DNA of 64,000 nucleotides from VAZQ01 sp963816745 (GCA_963816745.1 CAWFLQ010000006.1:806001-870000); one strand, 5' to 3'; shown: positions 7,978 to 17,188, numbered from the stretch's first letter. Translations and numbers: made by a program. Notes: a model not told the origin generated them from the sequence alone.

Positions 7978-9064
7978 ATTTGAGCTTCAGCGCGCCCGCC
8001 ACCTCGCGTTGGGTGACCATCCCTTCGTAGACGTTGAGCCCGTTGCGCAGGTGAGTGTCCTCGCCGAGCGCGCGTCGATAGCCTTTGTCGGCGAGCGCCA
8101 GCACGAACGGCAGCGTCACGTTGTTGAGCGCGAAGGTCGAGGTGCGGGCGACCGCGCCCGGCATGTTGGTGACGCAATAGTGCACCACCTCGTCCACGAT
8201 ATAGGTCGGGGCGGAATGGGTGGTCGGCCGCGAGGTCTCGCAGCAGCCGCCCTGGTCGATGGCGATATCGACGATGACCGAACCCGGTTTCATGGCTTTC
8301 ACGGTGGCGGCGGTGATCAGCTTCGGTGCGGCGGCGCCCGGAAGCAGCACCGACCCGATCACGAGATCGGCGCGGCGGCACGTCGCCTCGATGGCGTCGC
8401 TGGTGGAGAACACGGTGCGCACCTGCGTCCCGAGTTGATTGGTGATCCGCCGCAATACCTCCGGGTTGCGATCGATGACGGTCACCGTCGCGCCCATGCC
8501 CACGCTGATCAGCGCCGCATTGCTGCCGGCGACGCCGCCGCCCAGGACCACGACGTCGGCGGGCGGCACGCCGGGAACGCCGCCGAGCAGGACGCCGCGC
8601 CCGCCGTTTTCCTTTTCGAGGCACCGCGCCCCGGCCTGGGGCGCCATGCGGCCCGCCACCTCGGACATCGGCGTCAGCAGGGGCAGCGTGCCCTGGGACG
8701 ACGTCACGGTTTCGTAGGCAATGCAGATCGCGCCGGAAGCGACGAGGTCGTCGGTCTGCTCGCGATCGGCTGCCAGATGCAGATAGGTGAACAGGACCTG
8801 TCCCGGCCTGAGCTTCTTGCGCTCGACCGCGAGCGGCTCCTTGACCTTCACCACGAGCTCGGCGCGCCTGAAGACCTGATCGGCGTCGGGAACGATCTCG
8901 GCTCCGACCGCCAGGTAGTCGGCATCGGAAAGGCCGGCCCCCACGCCGGCATTGCGTTCGACGAGGACCTCGTGACCTTTCGCGGTCAGCTCCCGCACGG
9001 TCGACGGCACCAGTCCGACCCGAAACTCGTTGTCCTTGATCTCCTTCGGCACGCCGACGAGCAT
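7946..9064 (-). CDS. ald: Alanine dehydrogenase
   Basis: The 372-aa product would catalyse NAD-dependent reversible deamination of L-alanine to pyruvate. It starts MLVGVPKEIKDNEFRVGLVP as Ald does. Also visible are the substrate Lys in LVVKVKEPL, the catalytic His in FTYLHLAADREQT, and the Rossmann motif VVVLGGGVAGSNAA at about residue 170. NMPGAVARTSTFALNNVTLP is diagnostic for Ald as against PntA. Length is as usual for the family. It is monocistronic by position, converging on the MFS gene. Confidence 0.95.
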   Translation of the reverse strand: MLVGVPKEIKDNEFRVGLVPSTVRELTAKGHEVLVERNAGVGAGLSDADYLAVGAEIVPDADQVFRRAELVVKVKEPLAVERKKLRPGQVLFTYLHLAADREQTDDLVASGAICIAYETVTSSQGTLPLLTPMSEVAGRMAPQAGARCLEKENGGRGVLLGGVPGVPPADVVVLGGGVAGSNAALISVGMGATVTVIDRNPEVLRRITNQLGTQVRTVFSTSDAIEATCRRADLVIGSVLLPGAAAPKLITAATVKAMKPGSVIVDIAIDQGGCCETSRPTTHSAPTYIVDEVVHYCVTNMPGAVARTSTFALNNVTLPFVLALADKGYRRALGEDTHLRNGLNVYEGMVTQREVAGALKLKFTPAEAALRL

Positions 9065-9226
9065 GATCGCGACTCCGTTGTCACCTGCCGTTTTCTCTCC
9101 GGAAAGCCGGATGCCGGCCGGGCGACTCTATGCCTCAAACGAGTTACCCGCCATAGCGGCGCGGCTTGCTTTCCGTCATCGCCTCGCGTTCCCTACATAT
9201 AGGAATCAGTCGAACAGGAGTGCCCC

Positions 9227-10141
9227 GTGAGCGAGGATCCCTATTCCGTGCTGGGGGTGAAGCCGGAGGCGCCGCAGGACGAGATCCGCAAGGCCTATCG
9301 CGCACTGGCGAAGAAGCTGCACCCGGACCTCAATCCCGGCGACAAGAAAGCTGAGGAGAAGTTCAAGCAGGTCTCCGCCGCCTACGATCTGGTGGGCGAC
9401 GCCGACAAGCGGGCGCGCTACGACCGCGGCGAGATCGACGCCTCGGGCAACGAGCGGCCGCGCGAGCGCTACTACCGCGACTTCAACGACGCAGGTGCGG
9501 AACAGCACGCCTACAGCAGCAGCGACGGCTACGCCGACTTCGCGGACTCCGAGGACATCCTGAAAGAGATGTTCCGGCGCAGCGGCGGCGAGCGCCGCTT
9601 CCGCATGCGCGGTCAGGACGCCCTCTACCGCCTGCCCGTGGAATTCCTGGAGGCGGTGAACGGCGCCACCAAGCGCATCGCCATGCCCGACGGCGGCACC
9701 ATCGACGTGGTCATTCCCCCCGGCACCCGCGACGCGCAGGTGCTGCGGCTGCGCGGCAAGGGCGGCCAGGGGCTGGGGGGCGGCGAGCCCGGCGACGCAC
9801 TGGTCGAGATCGAGGTGCGGCCGCACGCGTTCTTCACCCGCAAGGGCGACGACATTCACCTGGAATTGCCGATCAGCCTGCCGGAGGCCGTGCTCGGGGG
9901 TAAGCTGGACGTCCCCACCCCCACCGGCCCCGTGCGCATGACCGTCCCCAAGGCCGCGAACACCGGCACGGTCTTGCGGCTCAAGGGCAAGGGCGCCGCG
10001 CGCGCCGACAAGAGCCATGGCGACGAATACGTGACGCTCAAGATCGTGCTGCCGGAGAACCTCGATCCGGAGATCGAGGAGTTCGCGCAACGCTGGCAGG
10101 CCGGCAAGGAGCAGAACCCGCGCCGGCATCTGGAGGCCTGA
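9227..10141 (+). CDS. cbpA: DnaJ-family co-chaperone (CbpA-like)
   Basis: The 304-aa product starts at a GTG with an N-terminal J domain (SVLGVKPEAPQDEIRKAYRA, HPD motif in KKLHPDLNPG, about residues 5-68). A linker follows, then the DnaJ C-terminal substrate-binding domains (FRMRGQDALYRLPVEFLEAV onward). No Cys-rich zinc region is present, so it is CbpA-like rather than DnaJ. CbpA stimulates DnaK and in enterics also binds curved DNA. A cbpM-like gene starts 1 bp after its stop, the classical pairing. Confidence 0.9.
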   Translation: MSEDPYSVLGVKPEAPQDEIRKAYRALAKKLHPDLNPGDKKAEEKFKQVSAAYDLVGDADKRARYDRGEIDASGNERPRERYYRDFNDAGAEQHAYSSSDGYADFADSEDILKEMFRRSGGERRFRMRGQDALYRLPVEFLEAVNGATKRIAMPDGGTIDVVIPPGTRDAQVLRLRGKGGQGLGGGEPGDALVEIEVRPHAFFTRKGDDIHLELPISLPEAVLGGKLDVPTPTGPVRMTVPKAANTGTVLRLKGKGAARADKSHGDEYVTLKIVLPENLDPEIEEFAQRWQAGKEQNPRRHLEA

Positions 10142-10142
10142 C

Positions 10143-10427
10143 ATGATCAAGGTCGAGGAATTCCTGATCCGCACCCGCCTCGAGCGGCATTCGCTGGAAA
10201 CCTGGATCGCGGCCGGCTGGTTGGTTCCGCCGCAGACCGACCCCGAGCTGATGTTCTCCGACCTGGATCTCGCGCGCGCGCAACTGATCCGCGACCTGCG
10301 CGAGGATCTCGGCGTCAACGACGAGGGCGTCTCGGTCGTGCTGCATCTCATCGATCAGATGCACGGACTGCGCCGGAGCATGCGCGACCTGCTGGACGAG
10401 ATGCGCGGCCGCCGCGCTGGCGAGTGA
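10143..10427 (+). CDS. cbpM: Chaperone modulator CbpM-like protein
   Basis: The 94-aa product is MerR-HTH-like (EEFLIRTRLERHSLETWIAA, then W-rich GWLVPP) with a long C-terminal helix (HLIDQMHGLRRSMRDLLDEM). CbpM binds the J domain of CbpA and blocks it from stimulating DnaK. The gene sits directly after cbpA. Its last residues (RRAGE) and its TGA stop lie inside palindromic repeat copy 3, in which GAGCGAAGC has become GAGTGAAGC. The repeat therefore sets where this protein ends. Confidence 0.85.
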   Translation: MIKVEEFLIRTRLERHSLETWIAAGWLVPPQTDPELMFSDLDLARAQLIRDLREDLGVNDEGVSVVLHLIDQMHGLRRSMRDLLDEMRGRRAGE

Positions 10428-10445
10428 AGCGAGCGGCCAGCGCGG
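10412..10445 (+). repeat. Two-module palindromic repeat, copy 3 (module A only)
   Basis: Arms CCGCGCTGGC and GCCAGCGCGG flank GAGTGAAGCGAGCG. The copy overlaps the 3' end of cbpM. The following 23 bp (CAACGTCTTAAAGTAGGCGC) look like a decayed spacer, and module B is missing. Confidence 0.8.
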
Positions 10446-10494
10446 CAACGTCTTAAAGTAGGCGCGCCGATGATGCCCGCGCCAGCTTATGGCG

Positions 10495-12978
10495 TCAGAA
10501 CTCCTTCCAATTCGGATCATCGATGGCGGTGGCAAGCGCCGCTTGCATGCGGCCGACCGGACCGCCGCGGCGGCCGGCAACCGCAGCCGCGGCCGCAGCC
10601 GGTTGACGCTTCGGAACCTCCACCGGTTGCCGGCGCACAGCTTCCGCGGCTGGTCGCTGGGCCGCCGCCTTGGGGACTGATGCCTTGGGGGCTGATGCCT
10701 TGGGGGCTGATGCCTTGGGGGCTGATGCCTTGGGGGCTGATGCCTTGGGGGCTGATGCCCTGGCGGCAGACTGCGCGTCGCCCACCTGGAAGACGCTGAT
10801 CCCCTCCGCCATGCCCTGGGATTGCTGCTCCAGCGCCTTGGCCGCCGCCGCGTTCTCCTCCACCAGCGCCGAGTTCTGCTGCGTGACCTGGTCCATCTGG
10901 GCGAGCGCGGCCTTGACCTGATCGATGCCGGTTGCCTGCTCGCCGCTGGCGGAGGCGATCTCCGACACGATCTCGGCTACCTTCTTGATCGATTCTACGA
11001 TCTCGGTGAGCGAGGCGCCCGCCTTGTTGACCAGCTCCACGCCTTCTTGCACCTGGCTCGAGCTGTTGGTGATCAGGTCCTTGATATCCTTGGCCGCCTG
11101 CGATGACCGTTGCGCGAGGCTGCGGACCTCCGAGGCGACGACCGCGAAGCCGCGGCCGGCATCGCCCGCGCGCGCTGCTTCCACGGCGGCGTTGAGCGCC
11201 AGAAGATTGGTCTGCCGCGCGATCTCGTCGATCACACCGATGATGTCGGAAATCTTGCGCGAGGATTCCTCGATCCGCGACATCGCCTTCACCGCCTCGG
11301 CCACCACTTCGCCGCCGCGATTGCCGACCTCGCGCGTGCCATTGGTGAACATGTTGGCCTGATGGGCGTTCTCCGCGTTCTTCTTCACAGTCTCGGAAAT
11401 CTCTTCCATCGAAGCCGCAGTTTCCTCCAGGCTCGCGGCCTGTTCCTCGGTGCGCTGCGACAGGTTGGTGGTGCTCGACGATATCTCCGTGGCCGTGCCG
11501 GCGACCTCGCGGGTGGAGTCGGCGATTGACCGGATGGTCGCCCGCAGCCGTTCAATCGTGGCGTTGAAGTCGTCCCGGATCTGCCGGTAGGTATCGGTGA
11601 AACCATCGCTCAGGCGGACCGTAAGGTCACCGTTGGAAACCTGTGCTAGGCCGGCAGCCAGCGCCTGGACGGCCGCAGCCTGCTCCTCAGCCGCCTTGGC
11701 CTGGGCTTCCGCGTTCCGGCGGCGCTCCTCCTCGACCTCGCGGCGTCGTTCGGCGGTCTCTTCTTCGAGACGGATCTTCTCGACCGCAGCGTCCCGAAAC
11801 ACCACGACCGAGTTCGCCATGGCGCCGATCTCGTCCTTGCGCTCGAGTCCCGGCACGACGACGCTGAGGTCGCCGCCGGCGAGCTTCTTCATGACGTCCC
11901 GCATTTGCTGCAGCGGACGCACCACGCGGACGATCATTGCCCAGCTGCAGCCGATCGCAATCGCAATACCGAGCGCCATCAGGCTGAAGATGAGCACCAT
12001 CTCGCGGATCGACGCTCGGATTGCGGCCTTCGTGTGCGCCTCGCTCGCGGTGCCCGCGGCGTAGAGAACGCCGAGTAGCGTCCCGAGTTGCGGCGTCGTG
12101 GTGTTGACGAATTGCGACGCGGTGACCGGGTACTTGCCGCCGGCCTCGCCCAGCTTTCGCATCTCGTCGTTGAGCGAGCGGAAGTCCTTGAAGTACCGCT
12201 CCTGCGCCAGCCGCATCGCGTCGCGAATGGCGGGGTGAGTGTCGGCGTCCTGTGTCAGATTCTGCAACTGCTGCCACAGCAGGTTGACGCGCGACCGGAT
12301 CTCGGCATTGGCGGTCGCCCGGTCCGCCGCGAGCGGCGTGCCGGCCGCGATCGTGGAGGCAATGTTGGAACGCTCGAAGCCGGCGGTATCGCGCATGCGC
12401 CAGCCGATTTCCTTGACCGACGCCAGGCGCGCCAGTTGCGGGTCGGACTTGGCGGTGCTGTAGAGAGCGGAAAACCAGACCTTCAGCGCTGCGTTCACCG
12501 AATTGGTGATGACCGGGATGAACGTCTTGCGCAGGTTCTCGTTACGCTGGTCGCGTGGAACCTTCAGCGCAGCATCGGCCTGGTTGCGGTAGTCGTTCGC
12601 CTTCTGCAGGGCCGCATCGAGACCCTGCATCAGCGCCTGCTTGTTCGGAAAATCGCGTTGTTTGAGGATCGCGAGGCCTTCATCGAAATTCTCTTTGACC
12701 GCCTTGCGACGCTTCTCGATCTCGGCGAGTACCGCGGCGTCGGCGGGAGCGGGCGCTTGCAATGCGTTGTTGGTCGCGAGCCGCTCCATCAGCACCTCGA
12801 ACAGTCCGTTGATGAAGCTGTTGGCACCATGGTCGAACTCCGCTTGATCGACAAGCGTCGCATGTCGGCTCCAGCTGGCCGCTCCTTGCCAGGCCAGCGA
12901 TGCGACCATCATGAACGTCAGAATCACGAACGCCGTGAGCAGAAATCCGCGCACCGTCAGTTCTGACACGAGCTTCAT
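10495..12978 (-). CDS. Methyl-accepting chemotaxis protein with C-terminal CheR/CheB tether
   Basis: This 827-aa receptor has TM1 at about residues 10-30, a large periplasmic helical sensor (31-326), TM2 at 327-350 and a HAMP domain at about 351-405. A coiled coil and a second HAMP-like unit (LAAGLAQVSNGDLTVRLSDG) lead to the signalling hairpin, with the conserved tip EIARQTNLLALNAAVEAARA. The C-terminus is unusual: about six ASAPK repeats, a basic Pro/Gln/Ala linker, then the last residues NWKEF. That pentapeptide fits the x-W-x-x-F pattern that tethers CheR and CheB in receptors such as Tar (NWETF). The other three receptors here lack it. The gene lies 47 bp after a cheW gene. The ligand is unknown. 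Confidence 0.92.
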   Translation of the reverse strand: MKLVSELTVRGFLLTAFVILTFMMVASLAWQGAASWSRHATLVDQAEFDHGANSFINGLFEVLMERLATNNALQAPAPADAAVLAEIEKRRKAVKENFDEGLAILKQRDFPNKQALMQGLDAALQKANDYRNQADAALKVPRDQRNENLRKTFIPVITNSVNAALKVWFSALYSTAKSDPQLARLASVKEIGWRMRDTAGFERSNIASTIAAGTPLAADRATANAEIRSRVNLLWQQLQNLTQDADTHPAIRDAMRLAQERYFKDFRSLNDEMRKLGEAGGKYPVTASQFVNTTTPQLGTLLGVLYAAGTASEAHTKAAIRASIREMVLIFSLMALGIAIAIGCSWAMIVRVVRPLQQMRDVMKKLAGGDLSVVVPGLERKDEIGAMANSVVVFRDAAVEKIRLEEETAERRREVEEERRRNAEAQAKAAEEQAAAVQALAAGLAQVSNGDLTVRLSDGFTDTYRQIRDDFNATIERLRATIRSIADSTREVAGTATEISSSTTNLSQRTEEQAASLEETAASMEEISETVKKNAENAHQANMFTNGTREVGNRGGEVVAEAVKAMSRIEESSRKISDIIGVIDEIARQTNLLALNAAVEAARAGDAGRGFAVVASEVRSLAQRSSQAAKDIKDLITNSSSQVQEGVELVNKAGASLTEIVESIKKVAEIVSEIASASGEQATGIDQVKAALAQMDQVTQQNSALVEENAAAAKALEQQSQGMAEGISVFQVGDAQSAARASAPKASAPKASAPKASAPKASAPKASVPKAAAQRPAAEAVRRQPVEVPKRQPAAAAAAVAGRRGGPVGRMQAALATAIDDPNWKEF
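10666..10770. repeat. 15-bp tandem repeat inside a receptor gene
   Basis: About six or seven units of TGCCTTGGGGGCTGA (+ strand) follow one another almost without change; the outer units are diverged. Read on the minus strand they encode ASAPK repeats in the receptor tail. Copy number is likely to vary between strains by slippage. Confidence 0.9.
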
Positions 12979-13025
12979 TATCGTCCCCTACTTCGACTAC
13001 GGTTAAGTTCGAAAGGTCTCACACA

Positions 13026-13610
13026 CTAAGCGGCGGGCTGCGCCACAGCGCGCGCGATGTCGGCGCCCTCGTCCGCCGACACCGATAGAATGTGGGACAA
13101 ATCGATCAGCGCGATCATGCCGCTCTCGATGGTCACCAGCCCCGACAGGAAGTCGGCGCGCGATGCCTGACTGATACGCGGCACCGGCTGGATCCGTGAG
13201 GGCTCGAGGGCGACGATGTCCAAGACCCGATCGGCCAGCAAGCCGACGTGGTTCGGACCGATCTGCACCACGATCACGATATGGAGCGGCGAGGCCTCGG
13301 TCGTGCCCTGGCCGAAGCGACAGCGCAGGTCGATGATCGGGACCATGATGCCGCGCAGATTGAGCACGCCGCGCATGTAGTCCGGTTGGCGAGGAAGCGG
13401 GGTGATTTGCGACCAGCCCTTGATCTCGCGCACCGCCATGATGTCGACGCCGTACTGGTCGTCGTCGATGGCGAAGCTGATGAAGTGGCTGAGGGGGACG
13501 GTGCCGCTGCCGCCGGGCTGCGTCCCTCTTTCATCCGTGACCGGTCCGTGCGTAACCGACGAAGTGGCCTGGCTCAGGGCATGGTCGGCGGTGCCCGTTT
13601 GGTCTGCCAT
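13026..13610 (-). CDS. cheW: Chemotaxis coupling protein CheW (copy 1)
   Basis: The 194-aa product links receptors to CheA. The CheW domain covers about residues 40-180: FISFAIDDDQYGVDIMAVRE, then ITPLPRQPDYMRGVLNLRG, IMVPIIDLRCRFGQ and HVGLLADRVLDIV. It carries a 40-residue N-terminal extension rich in Thr/Gly. The ATG at 13610 is preferred over 13661 because AGGGGAGCCAGG stands just before it. It is the first gene of a cheW-receptor unit and is over 70% identical by eye to the two other CheW copies in the window. Confidence 0.93.
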   Translation of the reverse strand: MADQTGTADHALSQATSSVTHGPVTDERGTQPGGSGTVPLSHFISFAIDDDQYGVDIMAVREIKGWSQITPLPRQPDYMRGVLNLRGIMVPIIDLRCRFGQGTTEASPLHIVIVVQIGPNHVGLLADRVLDIVALEPSRIQPVPRISQASRADFLSGLVTIESGMIALIDLSHILSVSADEGADIARAVAQPAA

Positions 13611-13828
13611 CCTGGCTCCCCTCACGACAATTCTGTATTTGTCATGAGGTTTGGCGGGCATTCAGACGGCCAAAATCACGAGCAAATTACGTGAAATATT
13701 AGGTATACCTTATTACCAATCGGTTGCTTTTCTCGGTTGCAGCCTCAGAGGACTGCACGGCCCGACGTAAAATCGATGACGCGGCCCGCGTTCCCGGCCG
13801 ACCTCAGAGCGCGTTCCAATCCGTCGCA
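13611..13828 (-). promoter_or_regulatory. Promoter region of the cheW1 unit
   Basis: This 218-bp gap has a sharp AT-rich island at about 13690-13725 within otherwise GC-rich DNA. On the minus strand it reads CCGATTGGTAATAAGG, sharing ATTGGTAAT with the region in front of cheW2. It is probably the promoter or activator site of this unit. The sigma factor is not recognisable. Confidence 0.45.
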
Positions 13829-15712
13829 TCAGCGTGCCCCCACGGCAAGGCGCTGCCGCTGCGGGGGCGCCGACGGTTGCCGGCGGACAGGTTGCGTGGG
13901 TACCGGCACGGGCGGTGCTGCATCGTCTGCGGGCTGTGCGTCGTCGAGCCGGAAGAAGGTCACCCGCGCGTCCATCGCCCGCGCCTGCTGCTCCAGCGCC
14001 TGGGCAGCGGCCGCGTTCTCCTCTACCAACGCCGCGTTCTGCTGCGTCGTCTGGTCCATCTGCGACAGCGCGGTGTTGACCTGATCGACGCCGGTCGATT
14101 GCTCGCCGCTTGCCGATGCGATCGCGGATACGATCTCCGCCACCTTCCTGATCGAGGCCAGGATCTCGCTGAGCGAACCGCCGGCGCGATTGACCAGCTC
14201 GACACCCTCCCGCACCTGGCCGGAGCTGTTGGTGATCAGGTCCTTGATGTCCTTGGCGGCTTGCGCCGAGCGCTGGGCGAGGCTGCGGACCTCGGAGGCG
14301 ACAACTGCGAAGCCGCGGCCTGCTTCCCCGGCGCGCGCCGCCTCCACGGCCGCGTTCAGCGCCAACAGATTGGTCTGTCGCGCGATCTCGTCGATGACGC
14401 CGATGATGTCGGAAATCTTGCGCGAGGACTCCTCGATGCGGGCCATTGCGCTGACCGCCTGCGACACGACAGCGCCGCCGCGGTTGGCGATCTCGTGGGT
14501 TCCGGTGGCGAACTGGTTAGCCTGCCGGGCGTCGTCGGCGTTTTTCTTCACGGTCTGGGCGATCGCCTGCATCGATGCGGAGACCTCCTCGAGCGTCGCG
14601 GTCTGCTCTTCCGTGCGCTGCGCCAAGTCGCCCGTGCTGCCCGATATCTCTCTCGCCGTGTGGGCGACGTCGTGCGTCGACATGGCGATCGCGACGATCG
14701 TGTCGTGAAGCCGCTCGATGGTCGTGTTGAAGTCGACCTTGATCTGACTGTAGGCGTCCGTGAATCCGTCCGACAGGCGGAAGGTCAGGTCGCCGCCCGA
14801 GACCGTGCTGAGCCCCTCCGCGAGCAATTGAACGACCCGGGTCTGCTCCTCCGAGATCTTCACCTGGGTCTCGACGTTGCGCTGGCGCTCTTCCTCGACC
14901 TGCGCTCTTAAAATGGCCAGCTGCTCCGCCCGGTCGCGTTCCTTGGTCTCGTGCATCGCGCGCAAGGCCGACTGGGTTCGGTCCAAAGATGACAGCAGCC
15001 GCCCGAGCTCGTCTCGACGCGTGATCGATATCTCGGTGTCGAAGGCCCCGCCCGCGATCCGCTCGGAGATCGCCATCGCGTAGCGAATCGGCCGCGTGAA
15101 CGAATGGGCGATGCCGAACGCCAGCAGCATGCCGGCGGCCGCGGCGGCGATCGCCAGCACGATCAGGTTGGTCCTCGAGGCGGAGGCCTCCGCTTCGGCT
15201 TGCGAGCGGAACTCGAAGCCGTGGGCGCTCGCGGCCTCGACGACGAGGTCGATAGCGTTCGTCACCTCGTTGCCCTTGGCGAACACCACCGACGGCATGG
15301 GCAACTGAACCAGTCCGCCCGCGGGCGGCTTGAGGTGGCTCATGCCCATCTTGAGCCATTCCTCCGCAAGCGACTTCGCCCGGTCGATCTCGGCGTCGGT
15401 GCCCGCGCCGGACATGCGCTCGCGGACGATGCTCAGGTCCGCGACGAGCTGCTTCATGGAGGTTTCGATGCGCGCCACGTCCGCGGGCGACGTCGCATCC
15501 CGCAAGATCAGTCCGCGTTCCATCGCGCTGCGGGCCTCGTTGAAATGCGCTTGCGCCGAGCGCGCGTGGCTGACCGCCATCAACGGGCCGTCGTAGAGCC
15601 GCACGACCAGCGTGCTGGCGTTGGAAACGACGTGGATCCCGTACACCGCGACCGCGGTCGCAAGCATGACGGTAATGCTGAAGGCGATCAGCAGCTTGTA
15701 TTTGATCGACAT
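13829..15712 (-). CDS. Methyl-accepting chemotaxis protein, four-helix-bundle sensor
   Basis: This 627-aa receptor has TM1 at about residues 8-28, a short periplasmic domain of about 155 residues of the 4HB_MCP type (LYDGPLMAVSHARSAQAHFN, then ERMSGAGTDAEIDRAKSLAE), and TM2 at about residue 190. HAMP and a second HAMP-like repeat follow (LAEGLSTVSGGDLTFRLSDG), then the signalling hairpin with EIARQTNLLALNAAVEAARA. No CheR/CheB pentapeptide is present at the C-terminus (ending LAVGAR). It lies 40 bp downstream of the cupredoxin gene and is the last gene of the middle chemotaxis unit. Confidence 0.92.
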   Translation of the reverse strand: MSIKYKLLIAFSITVMLATAVAVYGIHVVSNASTLVVRLYDGPLMAVSHARSAQAHFNEARSAMERGLILRDATSPADVARIETSMKQLVADLSIVRERMSGAGTDAEIDRAKSLAEEWLKMGMSHLKPPAGGLVQLPMPSVVFAKGNEVTNAIDLVVEAASAHGFEFRSQAEAEASASRTNLIVLAIAAAAAGMLLAFGIAHSFTRPIRYAMAISERIAGGAFDTEISITRRDELGRLLSSLDRTQSALRAMHETKERDRAEQLAILRAQVEEERQRNVETQVKISEEQTRVVQLLAEGLSTVSGGDLTFRLSDGFTDAYSQIKVDFNTTIERLHDTIVAIAMSTHDVAHTAREISGSTGDLAQRTEEQTATLEEVSASMQAIAQTVKKNADDARQANQFATGTHEIANRGGAVVSQAVSAMARIEESSRKISDIIGVIDEIARQTNLLALNAAVEAARAGEAGRGFAVVASEVRSLAQRSAQAAKDIKDLITNSSGQVREGVELVNRAGGSLSEILASIRKVAEIVSAIASASGEQSTGVDQVNTALSQMDQTTQQNAALVEENAAAAQALEQQARAMDARVTFFRLDDAQPADDAAPPVPVPTQPVRRQPSAPPQRQRLAVGAR

Positions 15713-15752
15713 GGTGCCCTTCGCGGCTCCGCCGCAGGATATAGAGTCCCGG

Positions 15753-16073
15753 CTAGTCCGTGACTTTCAGCGACATTTTCATGCTGGGGTGGATTGCGCA
15801 GAGGATCTGCAGATTGCCGGCCTTGTCGAACGTCACCGGTGTCGAATGACCCGGAGCGATGCTGCCGAGATTGAAGACGTTGCCTGGTGTCGTGGACAAC
15901 ACGTTGTGAACGACGCTGTCGTCATTGAGAAACACGAGTGTGTCGCCCTTTTTGATCTCCAGCGAGGACTCGGAAAACACCTTGCCCTTTTGACTGATGG
16001 TTCGCTCGGCCGCGAGCGCGACGCTCGCCCCGGCAATGAACGACAGGGCAAGACCGACTTTCAACGACTTCAT
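15753..16073 (-). CDS. Periplasmic cupredoxin (type 1 copper protein)
   Basis: This 106-aa protein has a signal peptide to about residue 21 (AGASVALAAE), leaving an 85-residue mature cupredoxin of the plastocyanin or amicyanin-like kind. Copper ligands are visible: His56 (SVVHNV), Cys92, His95 and a Met (98 or 100) in LCAIHPSMKM. It should shuttle single electrons in the periplasm. The gene starts 32 bp after the di-haem peroxidase, which resembles the pairing of amicyanin-like donors with MauG/CcpA enzymes. It sits between two chemoreceptor genes on the same strand. Confidence 0.88.
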   Translation of the reverse strand: MKSLKVGLALSFIAGASVALAAERTISQKGKVFSESSLEIKKGDTLVFLNDDSVVHNVLSTTPGNVFNLGSIAPGHSTPVTFDKAGNLQILCAIHPSMKMSLKVTD

Positions 16074-16105
16074 TCTCTTCTCCTCTTTCCGTGCTGGAGT
16101 TTTCG

Positions 16106-17188
16106 TTATCTCGGAAGAACCGGGACCGGCGTCGGGTCGACGTCGCTCTTGAGCGTTTTCATGAACGCGACCAGATCGGACTGTTCCTGCACCGAGAGCG
16201 CAACCGGCTTCATGAGCTCCGAACGGCTCTCGCGTGCAATCCCGCCTTTGACGTAGTGCTCGATCACGCCCTCGAGGGTCGTTACCGATCCGTCGTGCAT
16301 GTAGGGGCCTCGGCGGGTGATCTCGCGCAGCCCCGGCGTCTTGAACGCCCGCTGCATCTTGATGATGTCCGGAAGGAACTTGCCGCGGCCGATGTCTTCG
16401 CTCGGCAACCCGATGTCGTGGAAACTGTCGTCAGTGAAGTTCCAACCGCTGTGGCAGTCCGAGCACTTGGCTTTGGTGTTGAAGCTGACAAAGCCGCGCT
16501 TGGCTTCTTCCGAGATCGCCTTCTCGTCGCCGTCGATCCACTCATCGAAAGGCGCGCGGCCCGACACCACCGTGCGTTCATAGGTCGCGATCGCCTTGGC
16601 GATCGTTTCAGGCGCCAGCCCCTCCTTGGGGAACGCGGCCGCGAACAGCGGACCGTATTCCGGAATGGCCTTCAGCCTCGCCAGCAACTGGTCGATCGGC
16701 AGATTCATCTCGACGTCGGCCTTGATCGGACCTAGCGCCTGCTCCTCCAGGGAGGCGGCGCGGCCGTCCCACATGAAGATCAACCCGTAGGCGGCATTGA
16801 TGATCGTCGGCGAGCGGCGGGCGAGCCGCTTCATGCCGTGACCCACGCCCGTCGGCTGTCCGTCGCCCCAGCCGTAACCGGGATTGTGACAGGTGGCGCA
16901 GGAGAGCAGGTTGGCGGCGGAGAGGCGCGTGTCGAAGTAGAGCTTCTTGCCCAGCGTCGCCTTCTCAGGCGTATACGGATTCTCCTGCGGGAACGGAATG
17001 ACCGCCGGCCGCCGGTATTCGCGCCGCAATTGATCTATCGATGGATCGGCTCGCTGGGCGATGTCCACCTTGCGGGTCTGTCCGACGATGGCCGCGACCC
17101 CGGATCTGCTGATCGCAGTCGCCGCGGCCGCGGCGACCGCCAGGACGATTGCGAAGCTGCCTAAGACTTTGATCGACCTTCTGGTCAT
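16106..17188 (-). CDS. Di-haem cytochrome c peroxidase (CcpA/MauG family)
   Basis: The 360-aa product has an N-terminal signal or anchor (FAIVLAVAAAAATAI). Two haem c sites are visible, LLSCATCHNPG (Cys97, Cys100, His101) and KCSDCHSGWN (Cys242, Cys245, His246). The region TPEKATLGKKLYFDTRLS and the distal Met motif RRGPYMHDGSV are typical of bacterial di-haem peroxidases. It would reduce H2O2 in the periplasm using electrons from a cytochrome or cupredoxin, or act MauG-like on a protein. The ATG at 17188 begins the signal peptide. The gene lies between a receptor (52 bp upstream) and its likely donor, the cupredoxin. Confidence 0.9.
   Translation of the reverse strand: MTRRSIKVLGSFAIVLAVAAAAATAISRSGVAAIVGQTRKVDIAQRADPSIDQLRREYRRPAVIPFPQENPYTPEKATLGKKLYFDTRLSAANLLSCATCHNPGYGWGDGQPTGVGHGMKRLARRSPTIINAAYGLIFMWDGRAASLEEQALGPIKADVEMNLPIDQLLARLKAIPEYGPLFAAAFPKEGLAPETIAKAIATYERTVVSGRAPFDEWIDGDEKAISEEAKRGFVSFNTKAKCSDCHSGWNFTDDSFHDIGLPSEDIGRGKFLPDIIKMQRAFKTPGLREITRRGPYMHDGSVTTLEGVIEHYVKGGIARESRSELMKPVALSVQEQSDLVAFMKTLKSDVDPTPVPVLPR

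Noticed and set aside
10666..10770. Regular 15-bp repeats that might suggest a CRISPR array
   Set aside because: There are no unique spacers between the units, and the repeat is in frame inside a receptor gene.
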